From Paenibacillus nasutitermitis (GTDB taxonomy: Bacteria > Bacillota > Bacilli > Paenibacillales > Paenibacillaceae): 64,000 nt of DNA. The first letter of the stretch is position 1. Each line of letters opens with the position of its first letter. Shown here in pieces: positions 52,191 through 60,716 of the stretch. Under the pieces are notes generated by a model that saw only the letters and a list, made by a program, of their open reading frames with translations, was not told where the DNA came from and ran no database searches. The position numbers and the translations under genes are program-made. The stretch covers positions 434,001 to 498,000 of the forward strand of contig NZ_BMHP01000004.1 of NCBI RefSeq assembly GCF_014641075.1, written 5' to 3'.

Positions 52191-53303
52191 ATGACGAAGT
52201 ATGATGTAGCTGCATTCATCTGGCCGTCTTATACGGGAGACGAACCGCGAACAACGATGTTTTGGCCGGAGGGATACGGGGAATGGCAGACTGTCAAAAA
52301 TGCTGTTCGGAAATTTCCCGAACATAATTGGCCGCGCAAACCGCTTTGGGGTTATGTGAATGAAGCAGACCCTTATGTGATGGAAATGCAGATCAATGCG
52401 GCGGCGGAACACGGTGTGAACGTATTTATTTATGACTGGTATTGGTACGATGGCAGGCCGTTCCTGGAGCAGTGCTTGAATAATGGATACCTGAAAGCCA
52501 AAAACAACGATAAAGTGAAATTTTATCTGATGTGGGCTAATCACAATGTCAACAATGTATGGGATATCCGGATCTCGCATCAGGAAGACAATATCATTTG
52601 GGATGCTGCGGTGGATCGGCCGGAATTCGAAAAAATCGCAGACCGACTGATTGAGAACTATTTCAAGCATCCGTCCTATTATAAGCTCGATGGCAAGCCG
52701 GTCTTTATGATTTATGATTTGGCCAATTTGATGAAGGGATTGGGGGGAGCGGATGCAACACAAGAAGCGCTGGCCTGGTTCAGAGAACGTGCGGTCCAGG
52801 CTGGTTTCCCTGGACTTCACCTGCAGCTGACCATATGGGGAGAGCAGAGCTTCAATATGAGCGGCGTGGACGGAGAAAGAACCGCTACGACCAGCGAGAT
52901 CGTAAAGGTTCTTGATTTTGACAGCATCTCTCATTATCAATTCGTTCATTTTGTGGATATCGACCGCGATTACAATGCGATTATGGAGGATGTCACCAAG
53001 GAATGGGAGCGCATTGACCAGGCGTATGACATCCCTTATTATCCCCACATCTCTATTGGCTGGGACAACAATCCGAGATTCCAGGGACTTCGTCCGGGCA
53101 TTGTGAAGAACAACACGCCGGATAATGTGAAGAAAGCCTTTCAGAAGGCGAAAGCCTATGCTGATTCACACCCGGACCAGCAGCCGCTTATCGTCATCAA
53201 CAGCTGGAACGAATGGACGGAGACCAGCTACCTGCAGCCCGATGACCTGTACGGTTACGGGTATCTGGAAGCTGTCAAAGAAGTATTCGGTTCAGAGGAT
53301 TGA
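52191..53303 (+). CDS. Glycoside hydrolase 99 / WbsX-like protein
   Basis: A protein of about 370 residues of the GH99-like WbsX group: VAAFIWPSYTGDEPRTTMFW, AAAEHGVNVFIYDWYWYDGR, and the end motif INSWNEWTETSYLQPD. GH99 enzymes act on alpha-mannosides by an endo mechanism; WbsX relatives occur in polysaccharide gene clusters with unproven activity. No signal peptide is seen. GGAGGGG lies 6 bases before the ATG at 52191, so the longer frame from 52158 is not used. It is divergent from an AraC regulator. Confidence 0.9.
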   Translation: MTKYDVAAFIWPSYTGDEPRTTMFWPEGYGEWQTVKNAVRKFPEHNWPRKPLWGYVNEADPYVMEMQINAAAEHGVNVFIYDWYWYDGRPFLEQCLNNGYLKAKNNDKVKFYLMWANHNVNNVWDIRISHQEDNIIWDAAVDRPEFEKIADRLIENYFKHPSYYKLDGKPVFMIYDLANLMKGLGGADATQEALAWFRERAVQAGFPGLHLQLTIWGEQSFNMSGVDGERTATTSEIVKVLDFDSISHYQFVHFVDIDRDYNAIMEDVTKEWERIDQAYDIPYYPHISIGWDNNPRFQGLRPGIVKNNTPDNVKKAFQKAKAYADSHPDQQPLIVINSWNEWTETSYLQPDDLYGYGYLEAVKEVFGSED

Positions 53304-53312
53304 ATAAATAGG

Positions 53313-53342
53313 AAACTGCCTCCGCATAGAGGCAGTTTTTTT
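53313..53342 (+). terminator. Terminator after GH99-like gene
   Basis: Perfect 10-bp stem AAACTGCCTC / GAGGCAGTTT with a 6-nt loop, followed by TTTT, 9 bases after the stop codon. Confidence 0.9.
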
Positions 53343-53432
53343 GTGGAGATAAACACAAGCCCTTTAGAGCGGCTTTTTTTGAATCCTGGGGTTCGGGTAC
53401 GTTCACATTGTGATTGTTGTATCTAATCATTC

Positions 53433-53606
53433 GGACATTCGTGACCGTTAGCGTCGTTTATTCGAAATTCTGGCTTTATTACGGACATTAGTGTCCTTAA
53501 GCGAGGAATTTATCGTAGAAAAGTGTGAAATTTTCTTCTAATGGTCATTAGTGTCCCTAAATAAAGTGTATTTACTTTATTTTTGCTCTAACGGTCATGA
53601 TTGACC
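53433..53606. repeat. Array of four 14-bp imperfect palindromes
   Basis: GGACATTCGTGACC (53433), GGACATTAGTGTCC (53483), GGTCATTAGTGTCC (53543) and GGTCATGATTGACC (53593) share the pattern GG-W-CAT-NN-TG-W-CC. Their starts are 50, 60 and 50 bp apart. Flanking bases are AT-rich and also loosely similar (a following TTA or CTA). The remaining sequence of 53343-53596 holds no gene. It may be an intergenic repeat family or a set of phased protein-binding sites. Confidence 0.7.
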
Positions 53607-53791
53607 AAGGGTTAGAACTGTCTTTCAAATGTGTTTTAAACAAGGTTAACGACATGAAGGAAGTCCTGAATCCATATAAGGGTGAAGCGTGCTTCGAACG
53701 TGTAACCATTGAAAAAGCAATGGACAACGGCAAAGACAAGGAAGCAGGTGATTTTGTACTCACCCTATACTCTAAAATAATCCGTTGTTAA
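53597..53791 (+). CDS. Small hypothetical ORF
   Basis: A 64-residue frame (starts MIDQGLELSFKCVLNKVND) with protein-like composition but no recognised family. Its ATG overlaps the last palindrome of the array and has no Shine-Dalgarno. An internal ATG at 53655 is equally unsupported. It may be a gene remnant. Confidence 0.25.
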   Translation: MIDQGLELSFKCVLNKVNDMKEVLNPYKGEACFERVTIEKAMDNGKDKEAGDFVLTLYSKIIRC

Positions 53792-53812
53792 GTGTTCCCT
53801 TTCACGCCGCCC

Positions 53813-54868
53813 TCAGGCCTTGAGGCCAAAAAAGAACCGGATCGGTTTAATTCTGCGGATAATCTCATAGGTGGCGATACTCATGCCGAACGATAAAAAG
53901 GCAATAAGCACAAACGGTATAAAGCCGTGATGGATCTCCTTCAGAACATAATAGCCGATGATAATCAGATAAGTCTGATGCAAAATATAGACCGGGAAAG
54001 CGGCCGGATTAAAGTAGGTCATAAATGCGGATTTCCGGTTCAAATACCTTTTCCCGTACCCGAGCACCGCAAGCAGAGCTGCCCAATTTAAGAGCAGATG
54101 CAGAGAGGTAAAAGCAAAACCAGACTGGCTTCCAATCATGTAGATTTCCCAAAAAAGAAGGGCTGTTCCCAATAGTGCCGCTGCAAGATAGAGCTTGCGG
54201 TGTTTCGCAATCAGGTCGATGATCGTATCGCGGGTTGCCATGAAGAAGCCTAATATAAAATACCCGGCGTAGAGAAAAATGTTCTTGCCGCTCACATCCG
54301 GCAGGGCGGCAAGAATGGTCAATCCTGCAAATGGCAGGAGAATGAGAAGGGGGTGCTGCATCCAGGACGGTGAATATTGGTTTTTAATAACGTTAAGCAT
54401 CAGTGGTAAAAGACCAATCGAGATGAGAAAAAGAAACAGGATAAACCATAGATGCGCCGGGGAAATGCCGCCGGCATATTCGGACCAATTGGAAATATCG
54501 GTAAAGTAGCTTTTCAGAAAGGAGAGGTAGCTTTCCTGTTCGTTCAGATGAAACCTTTTTGCATAATAACCCTGTGGAGGGACGATAACCAGAACGCCAA
54601 TAAAAAGCGGGATCAGCAGCCTTAAGAACCGCTCTCTGACAAAATTTCTTGCCGTTCTCCGCTGAAGCGCATATAAGCTGGACATGCCGGCCAGAAGAAA
54701 AAGCAGCGGCATAAACCAGAAGGAGGAATGAACCACAATGGATGAAAAAACATTCGTTTCCCCTTTAATATAGAACGGGCTGATGTCATCAAAAATTCTT
54801 GCCGTATGATAAAGGAACAAATACAGAATGCCTATATTTCTTAGCCAATCCATGTAATCTTTGCGCAT
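53813..54868 (-). CDS. Acyltransferase 3 (OafA/YrhL-type) membrane protein
   Basis: A 351-residue integral membrane protein with about ten helices. The N-terminus has the family pattern DYMDWLRNIGILYLFLYHTA, with the conserved histidine, and later RFLRLLIPLFIGVLVIVPPQ. Such enzymes transfer acetyl or other acyl groups to extracytoplasmic sugars or wall polymers. GGGAGAGGATG precedes the ATG. It is the third gene of a TetR-led operon, 14 bases after the DUF4097-like gene, which suggests an envelope-related role. Confidence 0.9.
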   Translation of the reverse strand: MRKDYMDWLRNIGILYLFLYHTARIFDDISPFYIKGETNVFSSIVVHSSFWFMPLLFLLAGMSSLYALQRRTARNFVRERFLRLLIPLFIGVLVIVPPQGYYAKRFHLNEQESYLSFLKSYFTDISNWSEYAGGISPAHLWFILFLFLISIGLLPLMLNVIKNQYSPSWMQHPLLILLPFAGLTILAALPDVSGKNIFLYAGYFILGFFMATRDTIIDLIAKHRKLYLAAALLGTALLFWEIYMIGSQSGFAFTSLHLLLNWAALLAVLGYGKRYLNRKSAFMTYFNPAAFPVYILHQTYLIIIGYYVLKEIHHGFIPFVLIAFLSFGMSIATYEIIRRIKPIRFFFGLKA

Positions 54869-54882
54869 GGTGCATCCTCTCC

Positions 54883-55671
54883 CTACTTTCTGTTGACGGA
54901 CATGTTACCCGAATCGGATTCCATAACAATTTTATTGGGGGAGGTGTCATCGCTTTTGAGATTGCTGTCCCATTTGCCTTTCCATTTGAGGTCAAGCGCA
55001 ATATCATTTTGAAGAATATAGGCGATGCTTCCGGATGAGCTTGTGGAACTTGCGTTTAATTTCTCCAGCTTGTCACTGAACACGATATGGCTGCTGCCGT
55101 TATCCGCTTTCGTTTCCAGCTTTGCTGTTATTATCTCCTCCAAACGAATGGCCCCGGACGTAGAATGTGCCGAAAGCTCGTCGCTTGTGATTTCTTTCAA
55201 GTTGATTGCCCCGTTCTCGGATTGAACAACGATAGCCCGGCTATTCATATGTTCAACCACTATTTTGCCATTTTGGCTGGAAACAAAGGTTTGATCAAGT
55301 CGAGGTTCTGTCCCTGTCGTTTGAACCTTCACATAGACGTCCAAGCTGTTGTTAAAGTTAAAATTCAGGGGCTTATGAAATCCGGTTTGCTTAATGACAA
55401 GAGAATTATTATTGGAATCGATGCTGATCTGGCTGCTGTCATACTTGCCTTTGGCAACGACTTCAACTTCTGTTTTGTTTTCCCGGCCTTCTACCGACTC
55501 GATATGGACTTTGGCATTCTCGACGTCGACCTGAATGTTTTGGATATCGGTTGCCGTATAACTTTTATTGCTCGTGGCTGCGGTCAGGGATTTTATGAAC
55601 ATATACCCAAGACAGGCAGCGGCAATAACGATTAGTAAAAGGATAGTTGAGACTTTTCTGTTGATGTTCAT
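54883..55671 (-). CDS. DUF4097-like membrane-anchored beta-repeat protein
   Basis: A protein of about 262 residues: one N-terminal transmembrane segment (VSTILLLIVIAAACLGYMFI) and an extracytoplasmic beta-helix-like domain of short repeats (VENAKVHIES, SENGAINLKEI, STSGAIRLEEI), the pattern of the DUF4097 family found near LiaRS-type envelope stress genes. The ATG at 55671 overlaps the TetR stop codon as ATGA, indicating translational coupling. An alternative ATG at 55689 would add six residues. It probably acts at the membrane surface; biochemical role unknown. Confidence 0.88.
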   Translation of the reverse strand: MNINRKVSTILLLIVIAAACLGYMFIKSLTAATSNKSYTATDIQNIQVDVENAKVHIESVEGRENKTEVEVVAKGKYDSSQISIDSNNNSLVIKQTGFHKPLNFNFNNSLDVYVKVQTTGTEPRLDQTFVSSQNGKIVVEHMNSRAIVVQSENGAINLKEITSDELSAHSTSGAIRLEEIITAKLETKADNGSSHIVFSDKLEKLNASSTSSSGSIAYILQNDIALDLKWKGKWDSNLKSDDTSPNKIVMESDSGNMSVNRK

Positions 55672-56309
55672 TCTGTTCGATCCCCCCATGAAGCTTCCAT
55701 TTGTTTGATAACGGAGTTAAGTCCCGCAGAATAGATGTTCAGCAACTGATCCACAAGCTTGTTGTACGTCTCTCCTTCCTCGTTATCCCTAAGAATGAGG
55801 CACAGCCCTTCCACGAGCGAAGTGGATAACATCCGTGCCAACGCTGTTTCATAATCGGTCAGACGCTCATTTTCCCTGGCCTTCAAAATCATACTTTCGA
55901 TAACGGAATGCGATAGTTTGATCAAGTCTGGCTTTGCGTGCTCGTACCTGGTGCCTTCGCTCCGGTTAAACACGATGGTCATTTCAGCGGTGAAGGTCTT
56001 GAACAAATCGATAAGCGTTGATTCGATTTTACTGTAATACTTAAGCACGTCAGGGGTATCATTTCTGTAACTGAAGTTGATCTTTTGACGCATTTCAGCC
56101 ATATTGGCCTCATATTTCTCATAGACGGGCTGAACAAGCTCATCGAATAATTCATCCTTATTCTTGTAGTAACGATAAACATTGCCGATCGCGACTCCGG
56201 CGGCCCCGGCAATATTGCGCATCGAGGCCTTCACGTAACCCTCCTTGTTGAATTCGGCCAATGCCGCCTTCCGTATTCTGCTGCGAATCTCTTCCTTTAG
56301 AGTTTGCAT
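55668..56309 (-). CDS. TetR-family regulator
   Basis: A 213-residue regulator: N-terminal TetR helix-turn-helix (AALAEFNKEGYVKASMRNIA, GVAIGNVYRYYKNKDELFDE) and a helical ligand or dimer domain. It heads the operon with the DUF4097-like and acyltransferase genes and probably controls it in response to a hydrophobic or envelope-active compound. AGGTGATAG precedes the ATG. Confidence 0.93.
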   Translation of the reverse strand: MQTLKEEIRSRIRKAALAEFNKEGYVKASMRNIAGAAGVAIGNVYRYYKNKDELFDELVQPVYEKYEANMAEMRQKINFSYRNDTPDVLKYYSKIESTLIDLFKTFTAEMTIVFNRSEGTRYEHAKPDLIKLSHSVIESMILKARENERLTDYETALARMLSTSLVEGLCLILRDNEEGETYNKLVDQLLNIYSAGLNSVIKQMEASWGDRTE

Positions 56310-56372
56310 GAACTATCACCTGCTACCTTAAGAGTTCAAAAGAGAACGAGTGGTTCGCTATTGATAATATGA

Positions 56373-56400
56373 ATTATAGCATCTCCTGTACCGAGTGAAA
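56373..56400 (-). promoter_or_regulatory. Promoter of the TetR operon
   Basis: Minus-strand TTTCAC (56400-56395), 16-bp spacer, TATAAT (56378-56373), 63 bases before the TetR start. GAACGAGTGGTTC (56344-56356), with GAAC/GTTC half-sites, lies just downstream and could be the operator. Confidence 0.5.
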
Positions 56401-56425
56401 TCCGTCTTAGGTCTAGTTGGGATGA

Positions 56426-56749
56426 TTCCAAAATCATCTCGGAATCCAGGCAGAAAAAATTGAAAGGGAGATAATTAGAAACACTATACTTATTGAAGAA
56501 TGGCAGAATGAATTAAATCAATTGGAAAATAAGATTACAAAATTTAATGTGACCAAAGAAAAAGAGGACGTTGAGGCAAGGCTGAGCTTTTCTGGAAAAG
56601 TAGCAGAGGCATTAACCGAATAAGGTCATGACGCAGAAGCAAGTGTTGCACCTGACGGTAGACAACAGCAGGCTATATCGCTCGCTTCTGAAAACCGTGC
56701 TGCCATACTTGACCGTGGTCTGGGTGGCGGGGATCTCTTTGCATTGTAA
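56426..56749 (+). pseudogene. Coding remnant with in-frame stop
   Basis: An open frame of 65 codons from 56426 (KIEREIIRN, then EEWQNELNQLENKITKF, coiled-coil-like) ends at TAA (56621). In the same frame 41 more sensible codons follow (GHDAEASVAPDGRQQQAISL, then SENRAAILDRGLGGGDLFAL) before a second stop at 56747. There is no start codon with a ribosome binding site. It looks like the 3' end of a lost gene broken by a nonsense mutation. Family not recognised. Confidence 0.4.
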
Positions 56750-56762
56750 ATTGCATTTGCAT

Positions 56763-56792
56763 TTGACATGATAAATACAATATGGGTATGAT
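56763..56792 (+). promoter_or_regulatory. Promoter of the GntR/LacI repressor gene
   Basis: Perfect TTGACA (56763-56768), 18-bp spacer and TATGAT (56787-56792), 30 bases before the ATG at 56822. Imperfect repeats (ATACAA / TTGTAT) surround the -10 box and could serve autoregulation. Confidence 0.8.
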
Positions 56793-56821
56793 ATTTGTAT
56801 CAATTTTTGCGGGGGATAATT

Positions 56822-57994
56822 ATGGAGCAAGAGTCAAGAACGCCATTGTACCACACTGTTCAAGAATATATACGCGGCAAAATCCATAGCGGGGAGTTCA
56901 AGCCGGGCGACAAAGTTCCGACCGAGCACGAGTTGAAAAGCCAATTTAACGTCAGCAGAATGACGATTTCGACCGCGATGATTCATTTGGCCAAAGATGG
57001 GTTGATCCGTCGCATTCCCGGTCGGGGCACCTTCGTGACCGGACCCGACGAACGGGCGGCCGGGCTGGAAAGGAGCAGCAGCGATTCTGCGCAAGAGGGC
57101 GAATCCGCCTTGAACGTGAAGAAGGAGGAGCCGTCGCGTCGAATCGGTCTGATCATGCCCACCATCGACAGCATGTTCGCCATGCGGATCGTAAACAGCG
57201 TGCAGTACGCGCTCAATGATTCGGGATACAGTCTTGTTGTCGGCATGACCAACAATTCCAAGAAGCAGGAGAGGGATGTCATCCGTTCATTCATCGAATC
57301 GGGAGTCGATGGGCAGATTATTTTTCCGGTGGACGAGCATACGTATAACGAAGAAATCTTGTCGCTCAAGCTCCAAGGATATCCCTTCGTGCTGATCGAC
57401 CGTTACTTGCCCGGCGTCGAGACTAATTTTGTCGGCTCGGACAACCAGGCCGGAGCGCAGCTGGCCGTCTCCCATTTGTGGGAGCTCGGCCATCGGGAGA
57501 TTGCTGTCTGTTCGGGAATCGACTTTCCCGCCGTGACGATTCGGGACCGGCTTGACGGGTATGTGAAAGAGCTGACGGCGCGGGGCGCGCTTATCAACCC
57601 TTCTCTTATGCTGTCGGATATTGATATCAAAAATCTTCCCTTCGACAGCGACCATCCCTTATTCCGGTACATCAAGGCACGTCACGCAACCGGCTATCTG
57701 GCGCTGCATTCATCGATCGCACTGCTGATTTATCAGGCGGCCAAAGCATGTGGCCTGCGCATTCCCGAAGATATTTCAATCGTTTCGTTCGATAATCCGA
57801 CCTCGCTCCAGGACGAGTTCGCTTACTTTACTTACGTGGATCAGTCGGAAGAAGCAAGCGGACGCAGAGCGGCGGAAATGATCGTGAAGCTTCTGCAGAA
57901 GGGATCCCGGAACAAGGACCGGGAGGCTGACCCCTATGCCAGAACAATCATTGCTCCGACATTGAAAATAAATCATTCGACAGGCGTTCGCTGA
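56822..57994 (+). CDS. GntR/LacI-type (AraR-like) transcriptional repressor
   Basis: A repressor of about 390 residues. Residues 5-75 are a GntR winged helix (LYHTVQEYIRGKIHSGEFKP, FNVSRMTISTAMIHLAKDGL, then the wing GRGTFVTG). From about residue 115 on there is a LacI/GalR sugar-sensing domain (RIGLIMPTIDSMFAMRIVNS, DGQIIFPVDE, DISIVSFDNPTSLQDEFAYF). This is the AraR architecture of Bacillus. GGGGG lies 7 bases before the ATG at 56822; the TTG at 56795 is too close to the promoter. It is separated by a terminator from the transporter/mannosidase operon it probably represses. Confidence 0.94.
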   Translation: MEQESRTPLYHTVQEYIRGKIHSGEFKPGDKVPTEHELKSQFNVSRMTISTAMIHLAKDGLIRRIPGRGTFVTGPDERAAGLERSSSDSAQEGESALNVKKEEPSRRIGLIMPTIDSMFAMRIVNSVQYALNDSGYSLVVGMTNNSKKQERDVIRSFIESGVDGQIIFPVDEHTYNEEILSLKLQGYPFVLIDRYLPGVETNFVGSDNQAGAQLAVSHLWELGHREIAVCSGIDFPAVTIRDRLDGYVKELTARGALINPSLMLSDIDIKNLPFDSDHPLFRYIKARHATGYLALHSSIALLIYQAAKACGLRIPEDISIVSFDNPTSLQDEFAYFTYVDQSEEASGRRAAEMIVKLLQKGSRNKDREADPYARTIIAPTLKINHSTGVR

Positions 57995-58020
57995 ACGTCC
58001 TCTCGAACCCGACCATAGCG

Positions 58021-58066
58021 GCGAAACCCATGATAACAAATCATGGGTTTCGCTATTTGTTTTTTA
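58021..58066 (+). terminator. Terminator after the GntR/LacI gene
   Basis: GCGAAACCCATGA / TCATGGGTTTCGC, a 13-bp stem with a 7-nt loop, followed by TATTTGTTTTTTAT. Confidence 0.9.
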
Positions 58067-58095
58067 TTGACAATTATTAGTCATATACTTATAAT
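58067..58095 (+). promoter_or_regulatory. Consensus promoter of the mannosidase operon
   Basis: TTGACA (58067-58072), 17-bp spacer, TATAAT (58090-58095): a perfect sigma-A promoter that must be held down by a repressor to be regulated. Confidence 0.92.
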
Positions 58096-58105
58096 TGCAA
58101 TAAGA

Positions 58106-58132
58106 CAAACATGATATATAAATACATGTTTG
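58106..58132. promoter_or_regulatory. Operator for the GntR/LacI repressor
   Basis: CAAACATG and CATGTTTG are perfect 8-bp inverted repeats separated by 11 bp (19 bp between half-site starts, about two helical turns). The site covers roughly +4 to +30 of the transcript, a classic repressor position, directly behind the consensus promoter. Confidence 0.7.
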
Positions 58133-58159
58133 ATTAATTGAAGGGTGAGGAGATTTGAC

Positions 58160-59758
58160 ATGGGAATTAAGCAGCGCATGGGGAGTATGCTTATCAGCAT
58201 TGGACTGGTCAGCGGTTTGTTGACGGGGTGCACCGGTTCTTCAAACGATCCTTCCGGCAATCCGGGGAATACGGGAGGGACAGCGACCGATTCGGCTTCG
58301 AATGAAAGCGCAACCAAAGGGGCGTTGAAAAGGACTTTGCGAGTCGTCACCTTTATGGAGGAAGACTGGGGAGACCAACTGCGGGTGGCGATCGAGAATT
58401 ACAAGGCCGTTCAGCCCAATGCAAAAATTGAACTGGAGTCGATGCCCTATCAGAATTATGCTGAAGCGATCAAAGCGCAGATGGTCGGCGGCATTTCCGC
58501 CGACCTGATTCAGGCCGAGCCGGCGATGACAAGCGCTTTCGAAAGCGCGGACGGCATGCTGGCGCTGGACGAATACCTCGACCAACCCAATCCTTATTCG
58601 AACACGGGCAAGTCGTGGAAGGAAGATTTTATCGCGCCTTTCCTCGATTCGTCCCGTAATGCCGCAGGGCAAGCCAAGATCGTTCCATGGTCTCTCGTTT
58701 GGGTCGGATTGGTGTACAACAAGGATGCCTATGCCAAAGCCGGTATCGCTGAGCCGCCGGCAACGTGGAACGATTTTCTGACGGCCAATGAGAAGTTGAA
58801 GACAGCCGGATACCAACCGTTCTATACAGCCATCAAAAACAACGACGCGCAAACGTGGTGGATGTTCCAGACGATGCTCAATGCGCTGTTCCGGCCGAAA
58901 ACCGAACAGATCAACTTGCGCCATGCGGAAGGGTGGAAGTACGCCTACGACGATCCAAACAGCACGAATGGAGAGATACTTACGGTCGACGAGCTGTACG
59001 TGGCATTCAAGAAAGGGTTGATCGACCCGGCCAAGGCTCCGGAATATCGCAAGGCATTGGAGTTGATGCTGCAGATGGAACCGCATTTTAACGACAATCT
59101 GCTTACAGCGGACGGCTCGGAGATCGATCCCAAGTTTCTGTCGCAGACTACCGCGCAGAAGTACACCGGCACATTCGGCTTCGGCAGCCTCGACAGCGAG
59201 TTGGCCAAGCTGGAGCAAGAAGGTAAAAGCGATAACGTGTTCAAGTGGGATGCCGTCAATTTCCCTTCGATTACGTCAGACAATGCCGCCGAATTGACGG
59301 CAGGCGGGTTAAATCCGTTGTCAGGTTTGCGTAACGGCTGGGTCGTCAGCGGAAAGTCCGAACAATCCGAGCTCGCTATCGATTTCCTGCGATTTTTGAC
59401 CGCTGCGGACCAAGTCAGCAAGCTTTATGAAGTGAAGCGGGAGAAAAGAGATAACAGCTTGCAGCCGGACGCTTCGGCCGTTGCGGACGTCAAGTATGCC
59501 GGTGAAGCCAAAAAAGTCGATGCCGCACTGAAGTACGCCGAACTGCCGATATACGGCTTCGGTTCACCGCCCGTGTTTGATACGGGCAAGGACTTTGAGG
59601 AGTTTCTGTCGCAATGGCAAGGATTGTGGTCCAAAAAGTTGACGATCGACGAGTTCTTAAAGAAGCGGAGCGACTCAAATTTAGCGGCGCTCGAACGCAA
59701 TATGAAGCAATTCGCCGATCAGGTCGACCAAGCGTTCATCGACAGCGAGCTTAACTAA
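58160..59758 (+). CDS. Sugar ABC transporter solute-binding lipoprotein
   Basis: A lipoprotein of about 532 residues: signal peptide and lipobox LLTGC-TGSS, then a family 1 sugar-binding fold (ENYKAVQPNAKIELESMPYQ, MALDEYLDQ-type stretch, VPWSLVWVGLVYNKDAYAKA). GTGAGGAG lies 7 bases before the ATG at 58160, so the GTG at 58145 is not used. Two permeases and an alpha-mannosidase follow, so the ligand is probably a mannose-containing oligosaccharide. No ATPase is in this operon; a shared MsmX-type ATPase elsewhere is likely. Confidence 0.95.
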   Translation: MGIKQRMGSMLISIGLVSGLLTGCTGSSNDPSGNPGNTGGTATDSASNESATKGALKRTLRVVTFMEEDWGDQLRVAIENYKAVQPNAKIELESMPYQNYAEAIKAQMVGGISADLIQAEPAMTSAFESADGMLALDEYLDQPNPYSNTGKSWKEDFIAPFLDSSRNAAGQAKIVPWSLVWVGLVYNKDAYAKAGIAEPPATWNDFLTANEKLKTAGYQPFYTAIKNNDAQTWWMFQTMLNALFRPKTEQINLRHAEGWKYAYDDPNSTNGEILTVDELYVAFKKGLIDPAKAPEYRKALELMLQMEPHFNDNLLTADGSEIDPKFLSQTTAQKYTGTFGFGSLDSELAKLEQEGKSDNVFKWDAVNFPSITSDNAAELTAGGLNPLSGLRNGWVVSGKSEQSELAIDFLRFLTAADQVSKLYEVKREKRDNSLQPDASAVADVKYAGEAKKVDAALKYAELPIYGFGSPPVFDTGKDFEEFLSQWQGLWSKKLTIDEFLKKRSDSNLAALERNMKQFADQVDQAFIDSELN

Positions 59759-59816
59759 AGACGAGCCGGGAGAGGGGCTTCCCTCTTCCGGCTTCGAAAA
59801 ACGGTGGGAGGCAACC

Positions 59817-60716
59817 ATGCAAGACACTTTGAAGGCTGTGTACAAGGCCAGGTATTTGTATCTGTTTCTGGTTATCCCTTTTGCTTTTATTGGGTTATTT
59901 ATTCTGTACCCGTTTATCCGCGGCTTCCAGGTCTCCCTGCTCGAATGGAGTGGAGGGGCGAAGTCGACGTTCGTCGGATTGGACAATTATAAAAAATTGT
60001 TTATGAACGAGCCGCTGCTCGGGAGAGCGGTGAAGAACATTCTGATCCTGACAGCCGCGAGCGTGGCGCAGGCGGTAGGCGTCTCCTTCGTATTGGCCTG
60101 GACGATTCATCATATCCGCAATGCCCGCAGCAAGTACGCGTTCCGAATTCTCGTCATTGTACCCTCGCTTATTCCCGCGGTGGTCGGCTATCTGCTCTGG
60201 AAGAAGTTTTACGATCCGGACGGGCTTGTCAACCGGCTGCTGGGCGTGGTCGGACTGGACAATCTGCAGCAGGCATGGCTCGGGGATACAGCCGTCGTCG
60301 TAACCGCCATCGCTCTGGCCGGATTCCCTTGGGTCAACGGGGCTAACACGCTGATTTATTTGGCCGGATTTCTGCAAATCCCGAAAGAAATGTACGAAGC
60401 TGCCAAAATGGATGGCGCCACGGTATGGAGAACGCTGCTGCACGTGGAAATCCCGATGATCGCCGGGCAGACGCGCATCCTGTTTCTGCTATCGCTCATT
60501 TTCTCGCTGCAAAATTACGACAACGTGTTTCTGCTGACGCAAGGTGGGCCGATGGACGCTTCGGTCGTACCGGGCATTCTGTTGTACAAAAACGCATTTG
60601 TGTTCGGAGACTACGGCTATGCATCGGCGATCGGTGTCTTTATTTTCTCCTTCGTCTTTCTGCTCACCTTGATTAGCATGCGCATGTCGAAAAAAGACGG
60701 GGAGATGGCGGGATGA
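59817..60716 (+). CDS. Sugar ABC transporter permease, MalF-like
   Basis: A 299-residue permease with about six helices, N-terminal LYLFLVIPFAFIGLFILYPF and EAA loop MYEAAKMDGATVWRTLLHVE followed by IPMIAGQTR. GGGAGG lies 5 bases before the ATG. Its stop codon overlaps the start of the next permease (ATGA). Confidence 0.95.
   Translation: MQDTLKAVYKARYLYLFLVIPFAFIGLFILYPFIRGFQVSLLEWSGGAKSTFVGLDNYKKLFMNEPLLGRAVKNILILTAASVAQAVGVSFVLAWTIHHIRNARSKYAFRILVIVPSLIPAVVGYLLWKKFYDPDGLVNRLLGVVGLDNLQQAWLGDTAVVVTAIALAGFPWVNGANTLIYLAGFLQIPKEMYEAAKMDGATVWRTLLHVEIPMIAGQTRILFLLSLIFSLQNYDNVFLLTQGGPMDASVVPGILLYKNAFVFGDYGYASAIGVFIFSFVFLLTLISMRMSKKDGEMAG

Noticed and set aside
53597-53791. Whether the 64-codon ORF is a toxin or antitoxin
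   Set aside because: No family similarity, partner gene or ribosome binding site; kept only as a weak hypothetical.
58241-59218. 325-codon minus-strand open frame
   Set aside because: Antisense to the binding lipoprotein of the mannoside operon; no ribosome binding site or recognisable motif.
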